NCBI GenBank assembly: GCA_963556695.1
Contig: CAUWAG010000004.1
Span: forward strand, 2,170,001-2,234,000
DNA length: 64,000 nt
Reading direction: 5' to 3'
From: Anthostomella pinea
Lineage: Eukaryota; Ascomycota; Sordariomycetes; Xylariales; Xylariaceae
The position numbers and the translations under genes were made by a program. Positions 44,184 through 55,486 of the stretch are shown here, piece after piece. The notes under the pieces are model-generated. The model saw nothing but the letters and a program-made list of their open reading frames with translations, was not told the DNA's origin and made no database searches. Each line of letters begins with the position of its first letter. The first letter of the stretch is position 1.

Positions 44184-46308
44184 ATGAATGTCATCAAGCT
44201 CCAGAGGTAAGTCCTGTTACTCGAGGACCAGGTCGGGCCAAGTCTAATGAATGCGAACAGGAAGTATCCTCAATTCCAGCAAGGCGATATCTTTGCCCTG
44301 ACCGACGCCTTCCGCAAACTCGATGTCGACGACAAGGGATACCTCGACGAAGCCACAGCAATCAAGGCTACCCAGCAGAGCGAACGACAACCGTACGATG
44401 TTGTGAGACAAGCCCTGAAGGAGGTTGAGCTCGACTCTTCCCGTAGAGTTGAGCTGGAGGACTATGTGGGAGTAAGTTACTCGGGATTGTATTAGTGATG
44501 CGATGAAAGGTGTTGACACGTTTTCCCAGCTGGTCGCAAAACTTCGCGACTCTTCTCCGGCCCAAAAGCGCATGAATACCGGCGGCGGCGGCGCAGCACC
44601 TTCAGGAGGCGTTGTGTCTCAGAGAACAGGCGGACATGCTTCCAAGGGCAGCGTTGGCAAGATTCACGTCCAAGGTTCCAATGCCAACACCACCCACACC
44701 ATCAACGAAGATGAGCGCACCGAGTTTACCCGCCATATCAACGCTGTCTTGGCCGGCGACCCCGATATTGGAAGTAGGCTGCCGTTCCCGACGGACACCT
44801 TCGAGATGTTCGACGAGTGCAAGGACGGCCTTGTGCTTGCCAAGCTCATCAACGACAGCGTACCGGATACCATCGATGAGCGTGTCATGAACGTCCCTGG
44901 GAGGAAAGTCAAGAAGCTGAACGCTTTCCACATGACGGAGAACAACAATATTGTCATCGAATCCGCCAAGGGTATCGGCTGCTCCGTCGTCAACATTGGC
45001 AGTGGAGATATAATCGAGGTCCGTGAGCATTTGATTCTGGGCCTGATCTGGCAGGTCATTCGAAGAGGTCTCTTGGGCAAGATTGACATCAAACTACACC
45101 CCGAACTCTACCGGCTACTGGACGAAGATGAGACACTAGAGCAATTCCTACGTCTCCCTCCGGAGCAGATTCTTCTGAGATGGTTCAATTACCACCTCAG
45201 GGCAGCTGGATGGCAACGCAGGGTCCAAAACTTCTCAACCGATGTCAAGGACGGAGAGAACTACGCAGTTCTGCTTGCGCAGATCGGAAAAGACTATGGC
45301 TGCACCCGAGCGCCGCTCCAGACCCGCGACTTGCTGCAACGAGCCGAGGAGGTTTTGGTTGACGCTGACAAGCTTAGCTGTCGAAAGTTCCTCACTCCCA
45401 CTTCACTGGTCGCGGGAAACCCCAAACTCAACCTTGCCTTTGTTGCGAACCTGTTCAACACTCATCCATGCTTGGAACCGATTACTGAGGAGGAAAAGCA
45501 AGAGGTGGAAGATTTTGACGCCGAGGGAGAGCGAGAAGCCAGAGTGTTCACCTTGTGGCTCAACAGTCTTGATGTGCAGCCCGCCGTGGTGTCCTTCTTC
45601 GACGATCTTCGAGATGGTACTATTCTGCTGCAAGCCTACGACAAAGTCATCAAGGGCTCGGTAAACTGGAGGCATGTGAACAAGAGGCCCTCGCACGGCG
45701 GCGAGGTGATGAGATTCAAGGCCGTTGAGAACACCAACTACGTTGTCGAACTTGGCAAACAGAATGGCTTCTCACTGGTCGGCATACAAGGCGCTGATAT
45801 TACCGATGGGCAGAAGATGTTGACACTTGGGCTCGTCTGGCAACTGATGCGGAAGGATATTACTTTGACACTCTCTGCTCTGGCACAACGTCTCGGCAAG
45901 CGGGAGATCACAGACTCCGAGATGGTGAAATGGGCGAACGAAATGTCCAAGAAAGGAGGGCGGAACTCAGCAGTTCGCTCCTTCAAGGACCCTTCGATCG
46001 CCAGCGGTATCTTCTTCCTAGACGTGCTCAATGGTATGAAGAGCAGCTATGTCGACTATGACCTTGTCACCGCTGGACGGACTGACGACGAAGCATACCT
46101 CAACGCCAAGCTCAGCATCAGTATCGCGAGAAAGATGGGTGCAACGATCTGGCTAGTCCCTGAAGATATCTGCCAGGTCCGCAGCAGACTAGTCACCACA
46201 TTCATCGGTAAGTGTATTTCCATAACCACTCAAGTCATGATCAGGAACGAAGGCTAACACAATCACTTATCAGGTTCGTTGATGGCCACCCACGAGAAGA
46301 TGCAGTAG
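44184..46308 (+). CDS. fimbrin (plastin, Sac6), actin-bundling protein
   Basis: Cross-links actin filaments in endocytic patches and the cytokinetic ring. Four exons, 44184-44206, 44261-44471, 44530-46207 and 46274-46308, give 648 residues, the typical length. The N-terminal EF-hand-like module is at about residues 10-78 (FRKLDVDDKGYLDE; RRVELEDYVG). Two actin-binding domains of paired calponin-homology domains follow, with characteristic pieces FDECKDGLVLAKLINDSVPD, KGIGCSVVNIGSGDI, LGLIWQVIRRGLL, ILLRWFNYHLRAAG, LWLNSLDV, LRDGTILLQAYDKV and LVWQLMRKDI. Introns are 54, 58 and 66 nt, all GT-AG. The last exon is only 35 nt and adds the C-terminal SLMATHEKMQ. AIP1 in this window acts on the same filaments. 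Confidence 0.96.
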
Positions 46309-47370
46309 ATCGATGTTTTGTTCTCTGGCAGGGAGTAGAAAAAGGGGCTGGGATACTGGAAAAGTCTCGGGGGTTTATTATGATGATACGTGTGACTGTC
46401 AAGTTTGTTCATTAGCCTTCATAAGTTTCCAATTGCAGCTTTAGAAGTTACTCGCACAGAGAGGTTTCAGGATCTCATCTTATTGCTCTGCTTCTTGCTT
46501 ATCCGCTTGATACGTAAGATTTGGCTTTGACTCCAATGCAGGCGGCGAGCCAGAAACGGGTATGGCACGGGCCCTACCGATACACGTACCTGCAATTGTA
46601 TATATGTGTGTGACACTGCCCGAGTGGGAGCTCCATCAACGACAACAGCATCATTAAGTCCACTTTTCCATTGATTGGCTTCTCATCGAATCGTCAATCG
46701 CCCTGGCAGATCTGTCTGGGCTATTTACATGCTTAAAAGGCTTATATACGCCTCCGACCAGACCGACAGCTGTCAGCAAGGGAGCCGCCTGTTGTCCTGT
46801 GAAGTACCTGCCTGTCGGATGTGACGGGACGTCGTGTCGGGTCGCCTTCGGGACCCGACAGAGCTGGGTCTTGTGAGCATTGCAAGCCCCGTACCGGGCT
46901 TCTCGGTAACTTATCGGTCCAAAAGTGGCAAAGAGCCTGAAGTATGCAACTGTATTAGCAGGTCATAACGCCATCTATGAGTTCACTTATTTTCTATGCT
47001 TCAGAGCCTGGGTTGCAGGGCGATCATGCCTACATCTTAACTTGTTGGGGTCTTTAAGGCAAGTGGCTGTTCCCCATCGGCTGGGTGGTATGAGCAGAGT
47101 CCCAAAGTTCATAACAAACGTAAACTGAAATGTCGCCCGATAGACTGCATTCATTGCAACACTTGGCCGCGTCACGAAATCTTGCACCTGATCATATTGT
47201 TATGCGTGACTATCCCATAAAGTCTACAGGAAAGATACTCAGAACGGCTACGGACAGCCACGAGTACCAACCCATGGATAACAGCGGACTACACGCCAAC
47301 TCATCAGTACGGGAATGGAACTATCTGTCTGGTCTAGAAGTCTAACGACCCGAGTATATTGAGAATATCT
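46309..47370. other. intergenic
   Basis: No intact gene recognised. A perfect 9-bp-stem hairpin (TGTCGGGTC/GACCCGACA) sits at 46835-46860. A 71-codon frame at 47130-47345 has a segment (DYPIKSTGKILRTA) vaguely like the C-terminal end of acyl-adenylating enzymes, too little to call. Confidence 0.4.
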
Positions 47371-47371
47371 C

Positions 47372-48470
47372 ATGTGTCACGAGGCAGGGGAGCCGTCGGA
47401 TATGGATCAGGTGCAAATGTTTGAGAAGCTGATCAAGTGAGCAGCGACTTTTCCATCTTGCCGGATAGGTATAATGTGGTGGAATAAATGACTGTCGTCT
47501 TGATCCAGATGCGAGGTCGACGCCCTCTCCAACGAGCTCAGGTGCAAAGCCATCTCGTCCTCCCACGGCTAACCCAGCTCACTACCTGACGTTCCGCAAC
47601 CACTACGAATACATCGTGCTGTCGACCATGGTCTACGAGCTGTAGTACCCGCGCCCGGACCGTATCGGCTGGTCGTACGTCGCTGAGAAGGGCGTCAGGA
47701 TCGTCGGCGGCATCTTCGTTATGGTCATGGTCATGGTCTCGCAGACCTTCATCTACTGTGACGGAACAGGAATGCAGCACTGCTACCGCTACACTACAGA
47801 AGTAGAACGTTGTCAGGCCGAGCGCTCGACCGTCTGCATCCACTTATATGGCTAGTCAGAGCCGTGACATCTACCCCGTCGTCATGCGCACCGTCGTCAT
47901 GAAGGAGCTGGGCCCGTCCACGGCGCAGCGCTTTCGCGAGCTTCCGTGGTTGTTGAGTGATCTGCTGTTTCCGTTTATGATGGAGTGTCTGGCGAGTGCT
48001 TGCTTGTGACGTTTTGTATTGCACGGGAGAGAAGGGGACTGCTGGATGCTGATGCGGGTGTGGTCTCTGGTTGGCGTGGTACCTTGCCTTCCTCAATGTT
48101 CTCGCTGAACTCACATATTTTGCCGACAGGCAGTTCTTACCGACTGGTGGAATTCGGTTAAGCCAACCATCTCCTTATCCAAACCATCCAGCAACATCAC
48201 CCCCCATTCACACAACCACGCAGGAGACTAGCTAACACAAAACCATCAATGACTAGTCTCCTGAGACCAGTTTGCATGGAACTGGAACCGCCGGTGCACA
48301 AATTCCTGCTGCGGCACGTGTACCACCGCTTCGATCTCGTCGCTGCGCATCGACAAGCACATGGCCGCGGGACCCTGGGAACATGATGTTCTGGGTCGGG
48401 GATTTTTATCGAGCCTAGTTCGCTTTATAGGTTGTATCTTGTGCTGTGATGGCCGGATCACAGGGGGCGG
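47372..48470 (+). pseudogene. sterol O-acyltransferase (ARE/ACAT, MBOAT family), extensively mutated
   Basis: Pieces of a sterol acyltransferase appear in the correct order but in changing frames. They include DMDQVQMFEKLIK, then (after a plausible intron 47437-47508) CEVDALSNELRCKAISSSHG followed by TAA at 47570-47572. A frameshift leads into HYLTFRNHYEYIVLSTMVYEL, with TAG at 47643-47645 where family members read E-Y-P-R. Next come YPRPDRIGWSYVAEKGVRI, RDIYPVVMRTVVMKELG, LLSDLLFPFMMECL, FLNVLAELTYFADRQF, DWWNSV, VHKFLLRHVYH, ISSLRIDKHMA and FLSSLVRF. In the last piece the catalytic MBOAT histidine region (SxxHE) is lost. The enzyme would esterify sterols at the ER for storage in lipid droplets. 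With at least two stops and several frameshifts it is not functional. Confidence 0.8.
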
Positions 48471-49208
48471 CACTGGCATTGGGACGGATCGGTTCGAAGT
48501 TCCGGTTTATATACAGCAGATGGGAGGCTGATCAAATCCCAGCCCAACCCAACCCCTGGATATAGGGGGTTCATCATTACTATACGCTTATCTTGAAACA
48601 CACCACAGCTAATGCCTCAACTTCTTCAAGTCTCCAAAGGCATTCCACGGGATATTGACGCCTCCTGGTTTTCCGTGTACCTGCCCCTTCCATATCATAT
48701 AAGCCGCAAAAAACGTGACGGTCTTAACAGAATGAGCCTCGGATGGCCTGCTTTCTACCACATGTGGTCTGGTCTTAGAATGTCCTCAGACCGAGGACGC
48801 CCAACGTGTTGGCCAAGAGGGCCCGTCATGGTGACTCTCATCCATGGCATATGTCCCACCAGTGCTGTGCCTGATGTTGCGCTGTTTTGTGATATGTGCA
48901 TCGGCTCACGAGTCGCAGCCCTGTGAAGCTTTCGCCTGAAAGATGGTGAGTGTAGGAAAGTAGCCGTTCGAGGTTAGGCACCATATGATTACTAAGAGGA
49001 ATGATCTATAGGTGTGCCTGCTGCAGAGATCGATAATGGCGCACGTCGTCTCAATGGTATGTACCTCATGTAGTCGTACCTTATTCACTGACCGGTGGCA
49101 TTGTCATCTGATCTTACAAGCTTACCAGCTCGCTCCGGTCTGCGCTACGCGCAGCCCAGAGAGTAGGGCCAACGCATACCTGGAATCACACGCTCCGGGG
49201 CTTAACAG
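48471..49208. other. intergenic
   Basis: No gene recognised; borders a repeat-rich block. Confidence 0.4.
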
Positions 49209-49390
49209 TCCAGCTGTCAGAATTGAGCCAATCGTCAGAGTAAAGTGTGTGTGTATATTCCGTCTGTCTAAAGTGTCCTTGTGCGACCGTGGCAGTTTTG
49301 TGCCAGAGGGGGCTGGATCGGGACGGAATAACTAGGTTCCGCTGTCTACCTGCAAGGTGCGTTCTAGGCGTACCTTTGATCCAACACCAG
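49209..49390 (+). repeat. dispersed repeat, copy 2
   Basis: Same orientation and order of motifs as 40-222: GAGCCAATCGTCAGAG, a GTGTGTGTGT tract, GTGTCCTTGTGCGACC, GCCAGAGGGGGCTGGATCGG and AGGCGTACCTTT. Here it is followed by AT-rich DNA rather than the small ORF seen after copy 1. Confidence 0.75.
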
Positions 49391-49429
49391 CAGTATCAAC
49401 TGTACCTAGAAACGGGTGGCATTCGTACC

Positions 49430-49830
49430 TAAAAGCAAGTACCATTTATTTAGAAACGCTACTTTGCAGCGAGCTAGGCGACGCCGCTTCTTACGGAAGC
49501 AACTTTGCTAGCTCCGATAAAAATATCATGTAATAGCAGCTATAATAGCTACAGCACGCATACGAGCTTTATTTACACATTTTAAATCAATTTTTCTAAC
49601 GGCGATATAAATAACAAGTTTAATAATTTAAACGGCTAAATAAATCACTTTTTATATAACGTTTTTATATAAATTTCAATTAAATGCATCTAGTCACTAT
49701 TTAATTATAAAGGTAAACTTTTAAAAACTTAAAGTAAAATGAAAGGGTTTAATTAGTCAGTTTAATTATAGCAATACATTTATATTAAAGAAGACTACGA
49801 TTAGATTCTGCAGTTCCGTTAAAGAAAAGC
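49430..49830. repeat. AT-rich block, probable RIP-degraded transposon relic
   Basis: About 400 bases of markedly AT-rich sequence (TTTAAATCAA, TATATAAC, TTTAATTATA runs) in an otherwise ~50% GC neighbourhood, immediately after a dispersed repeat. No frame is open. Composition and position fit a transposon mutated by RIP; the original element is not recognisable. Confidence 0.55.
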
Positions 49831-50175
49831 TCGGACCTCCAATCATTGTGGAGGGATCAACGCATGGGCCCCCATTGTCCCCGAGGAAAATGTCACAGCG
49901 CGCAGGCTAGTGCGAGTAGCTCTAAGCCTCTAACCGGGCAGGTGCAAGGGGTTTTAGCCGGAGATCTGCCAGCTCGAAAATTTACCCTCGGTTTCAGCCA
50001 GCCAACCCATTATCCCAACCTTCTCAAGAACCATACATTGCGTTAGCAGGTGCTCAACCATCACGATTGCCTGCGCGCCTCATCAACTCCCATCGTTGCA
50101 CGCCTGGGTCGAGCACTCTTTTGTCTCATCCGATTTTCTTCCTTGATTTCCCAAACCACCACTCTCCTCAACATC

Positions 50176-51387
50176 ATGTCTCGAGGCGGAACCACCCTCT
50201 ACGTGACTGGCTTCAGCCAAGGCACGCGCGCGCGAGACCTCGCCTACGAATTCGAACGGTATGTCAACCATCCTCGTCGTCGTCCTCGTCGTCCTCGTCG
50301 TCCTCATCGGTGAACTCGATCGATCGTCCCCCCGGATGCGGAAGCGGTGTCCGATGTCACCTGCCTCCCACCTCGTCCTCCTCCCCTCCGGGCCTTCCGT
50401 CGCCCTCGTCGTTCTCGGCTACGTCGAGTCCTCGATATCGCCGTCTTCTCATCTGCGCTCCCACCTCCCTCGTCCTCCATACCTATCTCAGTACTTCCTA
50501 TTCCTCGATCGAGCGGTCGGTCAGCATCCCAGCTTGCATCTCGCGATGCCGCCTGCCTGCAGTCGCGGGATCCCGAAGCTCAACGGAGCTGATGCGGAAA
50601 ACAACGAATATAAATTGGAAAGTCCTCTATCATTTGCGGGAATGCTGACCTTAACAATCCAGCTATGGTCGACTTGTGCGCTGCGATATTCCCGCACCTC
50701 GCAGTGCCAGCAGCAGGCTGTAAGTTGTACTCTAGTATTGGGTGTCATTACTAAGGCTAACACTGGGAGCAGGTTCGCCTTCGTCGAGTATGAGGATCGC
50801 CGCGACGCAGATGATGCCTATCACGAGATGCACAACAAGCGCATCGGTCGGGACGATCTTCTGAAGATCGAGGTAAGCTGAAATGTGCCAGTACCACCAT
50901 TATGAATCGTTTCTCTAATAACTCCACAGTGGGCCCGCACTCCTCCCTCGGCCTCCTGGCGATTTGATTCTGGTCGCGAGGAGCCTCGTTCGTCCCGCGA
51001 CGGAACTCGTGATAGCGCTCGCGATGGCGCTCGTGGTGGCCGCGGCGGCGCTAGATCACCTCGTCGCGGTCGATCGCCTTCCCCTCGTCGCAGCACGCGC
51101 GAGTACTCACCGAGAAAGGATGATCGCCGTGGTGGTGACCGTGACAGAGACCGAGATTACGACCGTGAGCGCCGTGACACTCGCGATCGTTCGCGCAGCC
51201 CGGATACTCGCGACCGCGACCGAGACGACCGAGACGACCGCGACCGACGTGATGGCGGTACCAATGGCGATGACCGAAAACGTAAGCACACACTCAAATT
51301 ATCCACCTATGCCACGCTTAACTAACATCTCCTCTAGCCATCGACAGCCCCCCTCCTCAGCACGACGACCTGGATGTTGCGGACTGA
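50176..51387 (+). CDS. SR-family pre-mRNA splicing factor (Srp1-like, RRM plus RS/RD tail)
   Basis: Nuclear RNA-binding splicing regulator. Exons 50176-50258, 50663-50719, 50773-50872, 50930-51281 and 51338-51387 give 213 residues. The RRM covers residues 1-80: RNP2-like TTLYVTGFS, helix ARDLAYEFERYGRLVRCDIP, RNP1-like RLFAFVEYEDRRDADDAY and MHNKRIGRDDLLKIEWART. The C-terminal half is arginine-rich with alternating RS, RD and RG dipeptides (RSPRRGRSPSPRRS; DRDRDRDYDRERRD). Intron 1 is 404 nt, much longer than the others (53-57 nt) and repetitive (CGTCGTCCT). It lies within the RRM, between the helix and the second strand, so retention or mis-splicing would destroy the domain. SR genes are often controlled that way, but this is inference here. 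Confidence 0.88.
50259..50662 (+). other. long, repetitive first intron of the SR-protein gene
   Basis: 404 nt against 53-57 nt for the other introns. Begins GTATGTC, ends ATCCAG, and contains a CGTCGTC-type trinucleotide array near 50275-50310. Unspliced reading leaves the RRM frame within the intron. Confidence 0.75.
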
Positions 51388-53397
51388 TTAAGTATATCTG
51401 AGGGATGAGTTTGCAGTCTTTGGTTTGCAGTCTGGTCCAGAAAAGTCGTTTCGTTTGTCCCTGGGCCTCCAATCTTGCTGTTTTCTCTGGGCCGTCACTC
51501 ATCATTTAGTATCGACTCGACCGATCGATCATATCCCGCGACCTGGGGAGCTACATGCGGACTTTCAGGCCGAAGCGATGACACCTCTAATAATGCTGGG
51601 ATTCAGTCACTTTCTCGTGTGTCGCCTGAACACTTCGACAACGGCACGTATGTACATCTAGGTAGTAAATTGCAGTTGCATACTGTGTCTCTATCGTGCC
51701 CTGAAACTGTGCTTAGACACGTTCGCTCTGTGAAATCCTGCCTCAAAGTCTTCTGGCGTGTTGGGGGGCTGACTGAATATGTAAGCTGAGATGGAAAGGT
51801 TTCACGACATGTTCAGCTTTCAGCTGTTGGCATCAATGTATCAACGGGCGATTTTACAGAATAGATCATGAACGGTAAGTGGTTTTGTAGAATTACTCAA
51901 CCCCCGACGTCTGATGAGGTCTACTGTCGTGAAGCTCGGAATAGTCACCTTTTAACAATCTTGGCCTAGGCTCTGTAATACCATGTTCTATTGGTGGTAT
52001 TCGGAACAAGTACCCTCAAGGCAAGTTCTGCTTGTCCAACTGCCTTCCGTATCCCGACCCAACCCGCTCATAGCACCGAACACAACCGAGTCGTCCGCCC
52101 ACATGGCTTCTCATTTAGCCAATCCGGCGGACTGGGGGAGCAGCTGGGGAGCGAGCAGCGGCCAACCAGATCGCTGCTAAATCCGACCTGGTTGCCTGCC
52201 CGGGCTGAGCCGCGTAGAGAATATCCCATCTGGGCTGCTGGGATCCTGCAAGTCTATTTGCAGCGCCCAACTGGTAATACCGGAATCCTTCCTCATGTAT
52301 GGTCGCGTCATCTCTGTACATGGGTCTGGGAGAAAGGTGTTCTGTTCAGTGTTGTAGATATCTACCTAGCTACATAGCACACAGGCTTCCATTGTGACTG
52401 ATCTCGACCGACGTTGATTTTTGACTAGCGATCGGCATCCGTTCAAAAGATCGACAAAGAGGCCCCATCTTAAACCGCATTCAACGTTCTCCATCCGATC
52501 AGCGATTTGACAAGCCGACAAGACCAACAGTTGCGACAACACCCGGGGACTTCCACTTGCCTGCGTTTTCCTTGTCGTTGGCAGCTATTGTGTCAATTCA
52601 ACAGCACCTCGAAACATTTCGAGCTTTGAACCTGGTGACGGCGGCGGAATGCTCTGACCAAGGCCAGGTGCGCAGTTGCCAGAGGTCTCTTGACAGGTGA
52701 GCATGCGCCCTCCCAGTTCCCCGGCTAGCTACATGTAGCTGGAGACAGACAGCCGGTCCCGTCCAAATTTTCAAGGTTCAAACCGTCGGCCGATTCACTC
52801 CCGTCATCCAACTTCCTGGACCACCCGCACCACCAGCACCAGCACCACCAGCACCACCACCACCATTCCATTCTTGTGGGCCAGTTCTTGCTTGCTCTGT
52901 AGTTTCTTGCCTTCGACAGCACGACTTCACACATTCGTTTTCACTTTCTGCCCGGAGCCCGTGCTTCTCTTGGTAGCGTTGCGACTTGGCGGTTTGCGTG
53001 TTGACATTGATAGTCTCCATCAGTCCTTGAACCCTGCCGAGCGAGCCCACGGTATCCACGAAGCATCCACGAGCTACCTAGCTCTACGCACCCCCGCCGA
53101 TTCCATGACCACGACCTGCCTATGTTAATCCTCCATTACTTGTGTCACGAGCTCGACTATGTCGCCCGAGCCGCTGAATCGCACCCAATGAAGATCACAC
53201 CGTCGCTGTAGCCGATTACCAAACCTCCGTACCGTACCATCATACTCCTATAGACACCAGCGTCGGGAGCTCTCCCTATATTCGCTGCGAGAGTCCCTCT
53301 CCTACCTGCGTTTCGTGCGACAAGCACCCCGCCCTCTATACCTCGTCGCGTCACCGACTTCCTTTACACGCCCTTGACTAGTGCTTGAGTCCTCAGA
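51388..53397. other. intergenic
   Basis: 2 kb with no recognised gene. A CAC/ACCACCAGCACCAG-type microsatellite sits at about 52819-52865. The last ~300 bases are C-rich leader of the carrier gene. Confidence 0.45.
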
Positions 53398-54660
53398 ATG
53401 ACGACTGTACGTTGCCTCGCCTCTCGCTTGCAATAGCCCAGCTTCCGAGCCATGGAACCCTGAAGTCGGAGCTAATACCAGCCTTCACAGAGCCCGGAAG
53501 ATGACATCAAGGCGAAATCTGCCCGTGCAAAACGGAATGCGCAATTCAGAGAGTTCTTCTCTCAGCCGTTCGCCTCCGCCTTCTGTGCCGGTGGTGTGGC
53601 CGGTGCCGTCTCCCGAACTGTCGTCTCCCCTCTCGAGCGGCTGAAGATCCTCTTTCAAGTCCAAGGCGCCGGACATACTGAATACAAGCTAGGGGTGGGC
53701 AAGGCGCTGGTGAAAATGTGGAAGGAGGAGGGATGGAGAGGGTTCATGCGTGGTAATGGTACGAACTGCATCCGCATAGTTCCCTACTCAGCTGTCCAGT
53801 TCGGAAGCTACAACTTCTATAAACGGGTAGGTCACCACAAGCTTGCACCAGTGACCATAGTCATCTTTCTGATCCATTCTCTGACGGTGCTTGTAGCAAT
53901 TTTTCGAGACGACCCCCAGCGCCGTCATGGGACCCTTCGAGAGACTTTTCTGTGGTGGCATTGCAGGCATCACGTCGGTCTTCCTCACATACCCGCTCGA
54001 CATTGTGCGGACTCGTCTTTCGATTCAGTCGGCGTCTTTCGCTGCGCTTAGCAGCACGCCGAGGGACCAGCTGCCCGGCATGTGGAGCACCTTGGCGATG
54101 ATGTACAAAAACGAGGGTGGTATACCCGCCTTGTACCGTGGCATAATACCTACTGTGGCGGGAGTGGCCCCATACGTATGTTCCACCCTTCGGTCCGACG
54201 TTACGGAGATCGAACTTTGCTAATATTGAACAGGTCGGCCTGAACTTCATGACGTACGAGTTTGTGCGGAAGTACTTGACTCCCGAAGGCGACCAGAACC
54301 CCAGCGCCGCACGGAAACTACTTGCTGGTGCTGTCTCTGGTGCCGTCGCCCAAACCTGCACATATCCATTGTAAGTTATTCTGCTGGAGGGCTGCCGAAA
54401 GGGGGCTGGACTAATGAGCGCCTAGTGATGTACTGAGACGGAGATTTCAAATCAACACGATGTCAGGTATGGGCTATCAGTACAAGTCGATCGGAGACGC
54501 CATCAGGGTCATCATAAAACAGGAAGGGCCACGAGGCTTGTATAAAGGCTTAATTCCGAACTTGCTCAAGGTAGCACCTAGCATGGCGGCGAACTGGCTC
54601 AGCTTCGAAGTCACGCGGGACTTCCTGGTCGCGTTGAAGCCGGAGCCTGCCGACTTATAG
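53398..54660 (+). CDS. mitochondrial carrier (SLC25 family), YPR011c-like
   Basis: Inner-membrane solute carrier. Five exons, 53398-53406 (9 nt, MTT), 53491-53826, 53897-54175, 54234-54370 and 54426-54660, give 331 residues. Each of the three tandem repeats has its Px[D/E]xx[K/R] signature: [24 protein letters not shown] and [12 protein letters not shown], with downstream [41 protein letters not shown] and [20 protein letters not shown]. The N-terminal matrix/IMS extension is short. Sequence around repeat 1 ([22 protein letters not shown]) and the overall pattern are closest to yeast YPR011c, reported to move adenosine 5'-phosphosulfate and PAPS. CoA/adenine-nucleotide carriers (Leu5, SLC25A42) are related, so the substrate is only provisional. 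Confidence 0.9.
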
Positions 54661-55486
54661 ACCAACGCCGACAAAGTGCCGTTGAGCACACCAAGCTAGA
54701 TATCTACCTCACCTGGGTCACGTCCGGGTTGTACTCGATTATATTAGACGATGTAGGTTAGCCGTTGCGTAAGCCTCGATAGAACAGCCCGGTGTTGATT
54801 CGCTCGAGTTGCTGGGCACGCGGTACAGCTTGGGAGAAGGGGGATGCATCATTGCATTATACAGGTCCCTAGACAAGACATGGAGCACCAACATGAAAGC
54901 CTGGCAGAGCTTCCTCGGCACTGGGTAATGCTCTCGCGGGGAAGACTCATATTATTGTGAGCGATGGGTGAGAAGGGGTTGTACTGTAGACGCGAAGAGT
55001 TTGTTCTATGTGGATGATGAGATCTCGCTACGCGCATTAGATATAGAAGCTAGATGCATAGCAATTCGATCGCAGTGAAGATGAATTACACCTCGCGCTT
55101 CAATGCCGGCATATCTTGTGAACAAGGTAATGATCTAAAGACAGCCCGGGCGGTAGAAGCAACAATTGCATCAAGAAGCATTTACTCCAGGGGCCAAACC
55201 TAACCTGTCGACTGAAGCCCGTACCTGTCAGCTTATGCGGGTCATATCACACGCTAGGCTGCATTTAGCTGGCTCGGGTCGAGACTTCAATCGCAGCTGC
55301 CCGGCGCCCGCAGCCCTAACTGCCGCTTATCACCGCCCACCCACACAATTCCCTCCGCCTCGAACTTTTACTTGGCCCACCTTGACAGGAAATTATATTC
55401 TCACGGGAGCATCACCTCTACTAACCAACAGCAAACCACCAACCCATCAACTCTTGAGTTCTCCAGACCAAGGAGTCACCGTCAAG
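54661..55486. other. intergenic; promoter of the eL18 gene
   Basis: No gene recognised. A CCCTAAC (telobox-like) sequence lies at 55314-55320, about 170 bases before the ATG. Confidence 0.45.
55314..55320 (+). promoter_or_regulatory. possible telobox-like element of a ribosomal-protein promoter
   Basis: CCCTAAC 167-173 bases upstream of the eL18 ATG. Similar CCCTAA sites occur in many fungal ribosomal-protein promoters. A 7-base match by itself is weak evidence. Confidence 0.2.

Noticed and set aside
47130..47345. Frame with DYPIKSTGKILRTA, reminiscent of an acyl-adenylating enzyme C-terminus
   Set aside because: Only about 15 residues resemble the motif; no other part of that family nearby.
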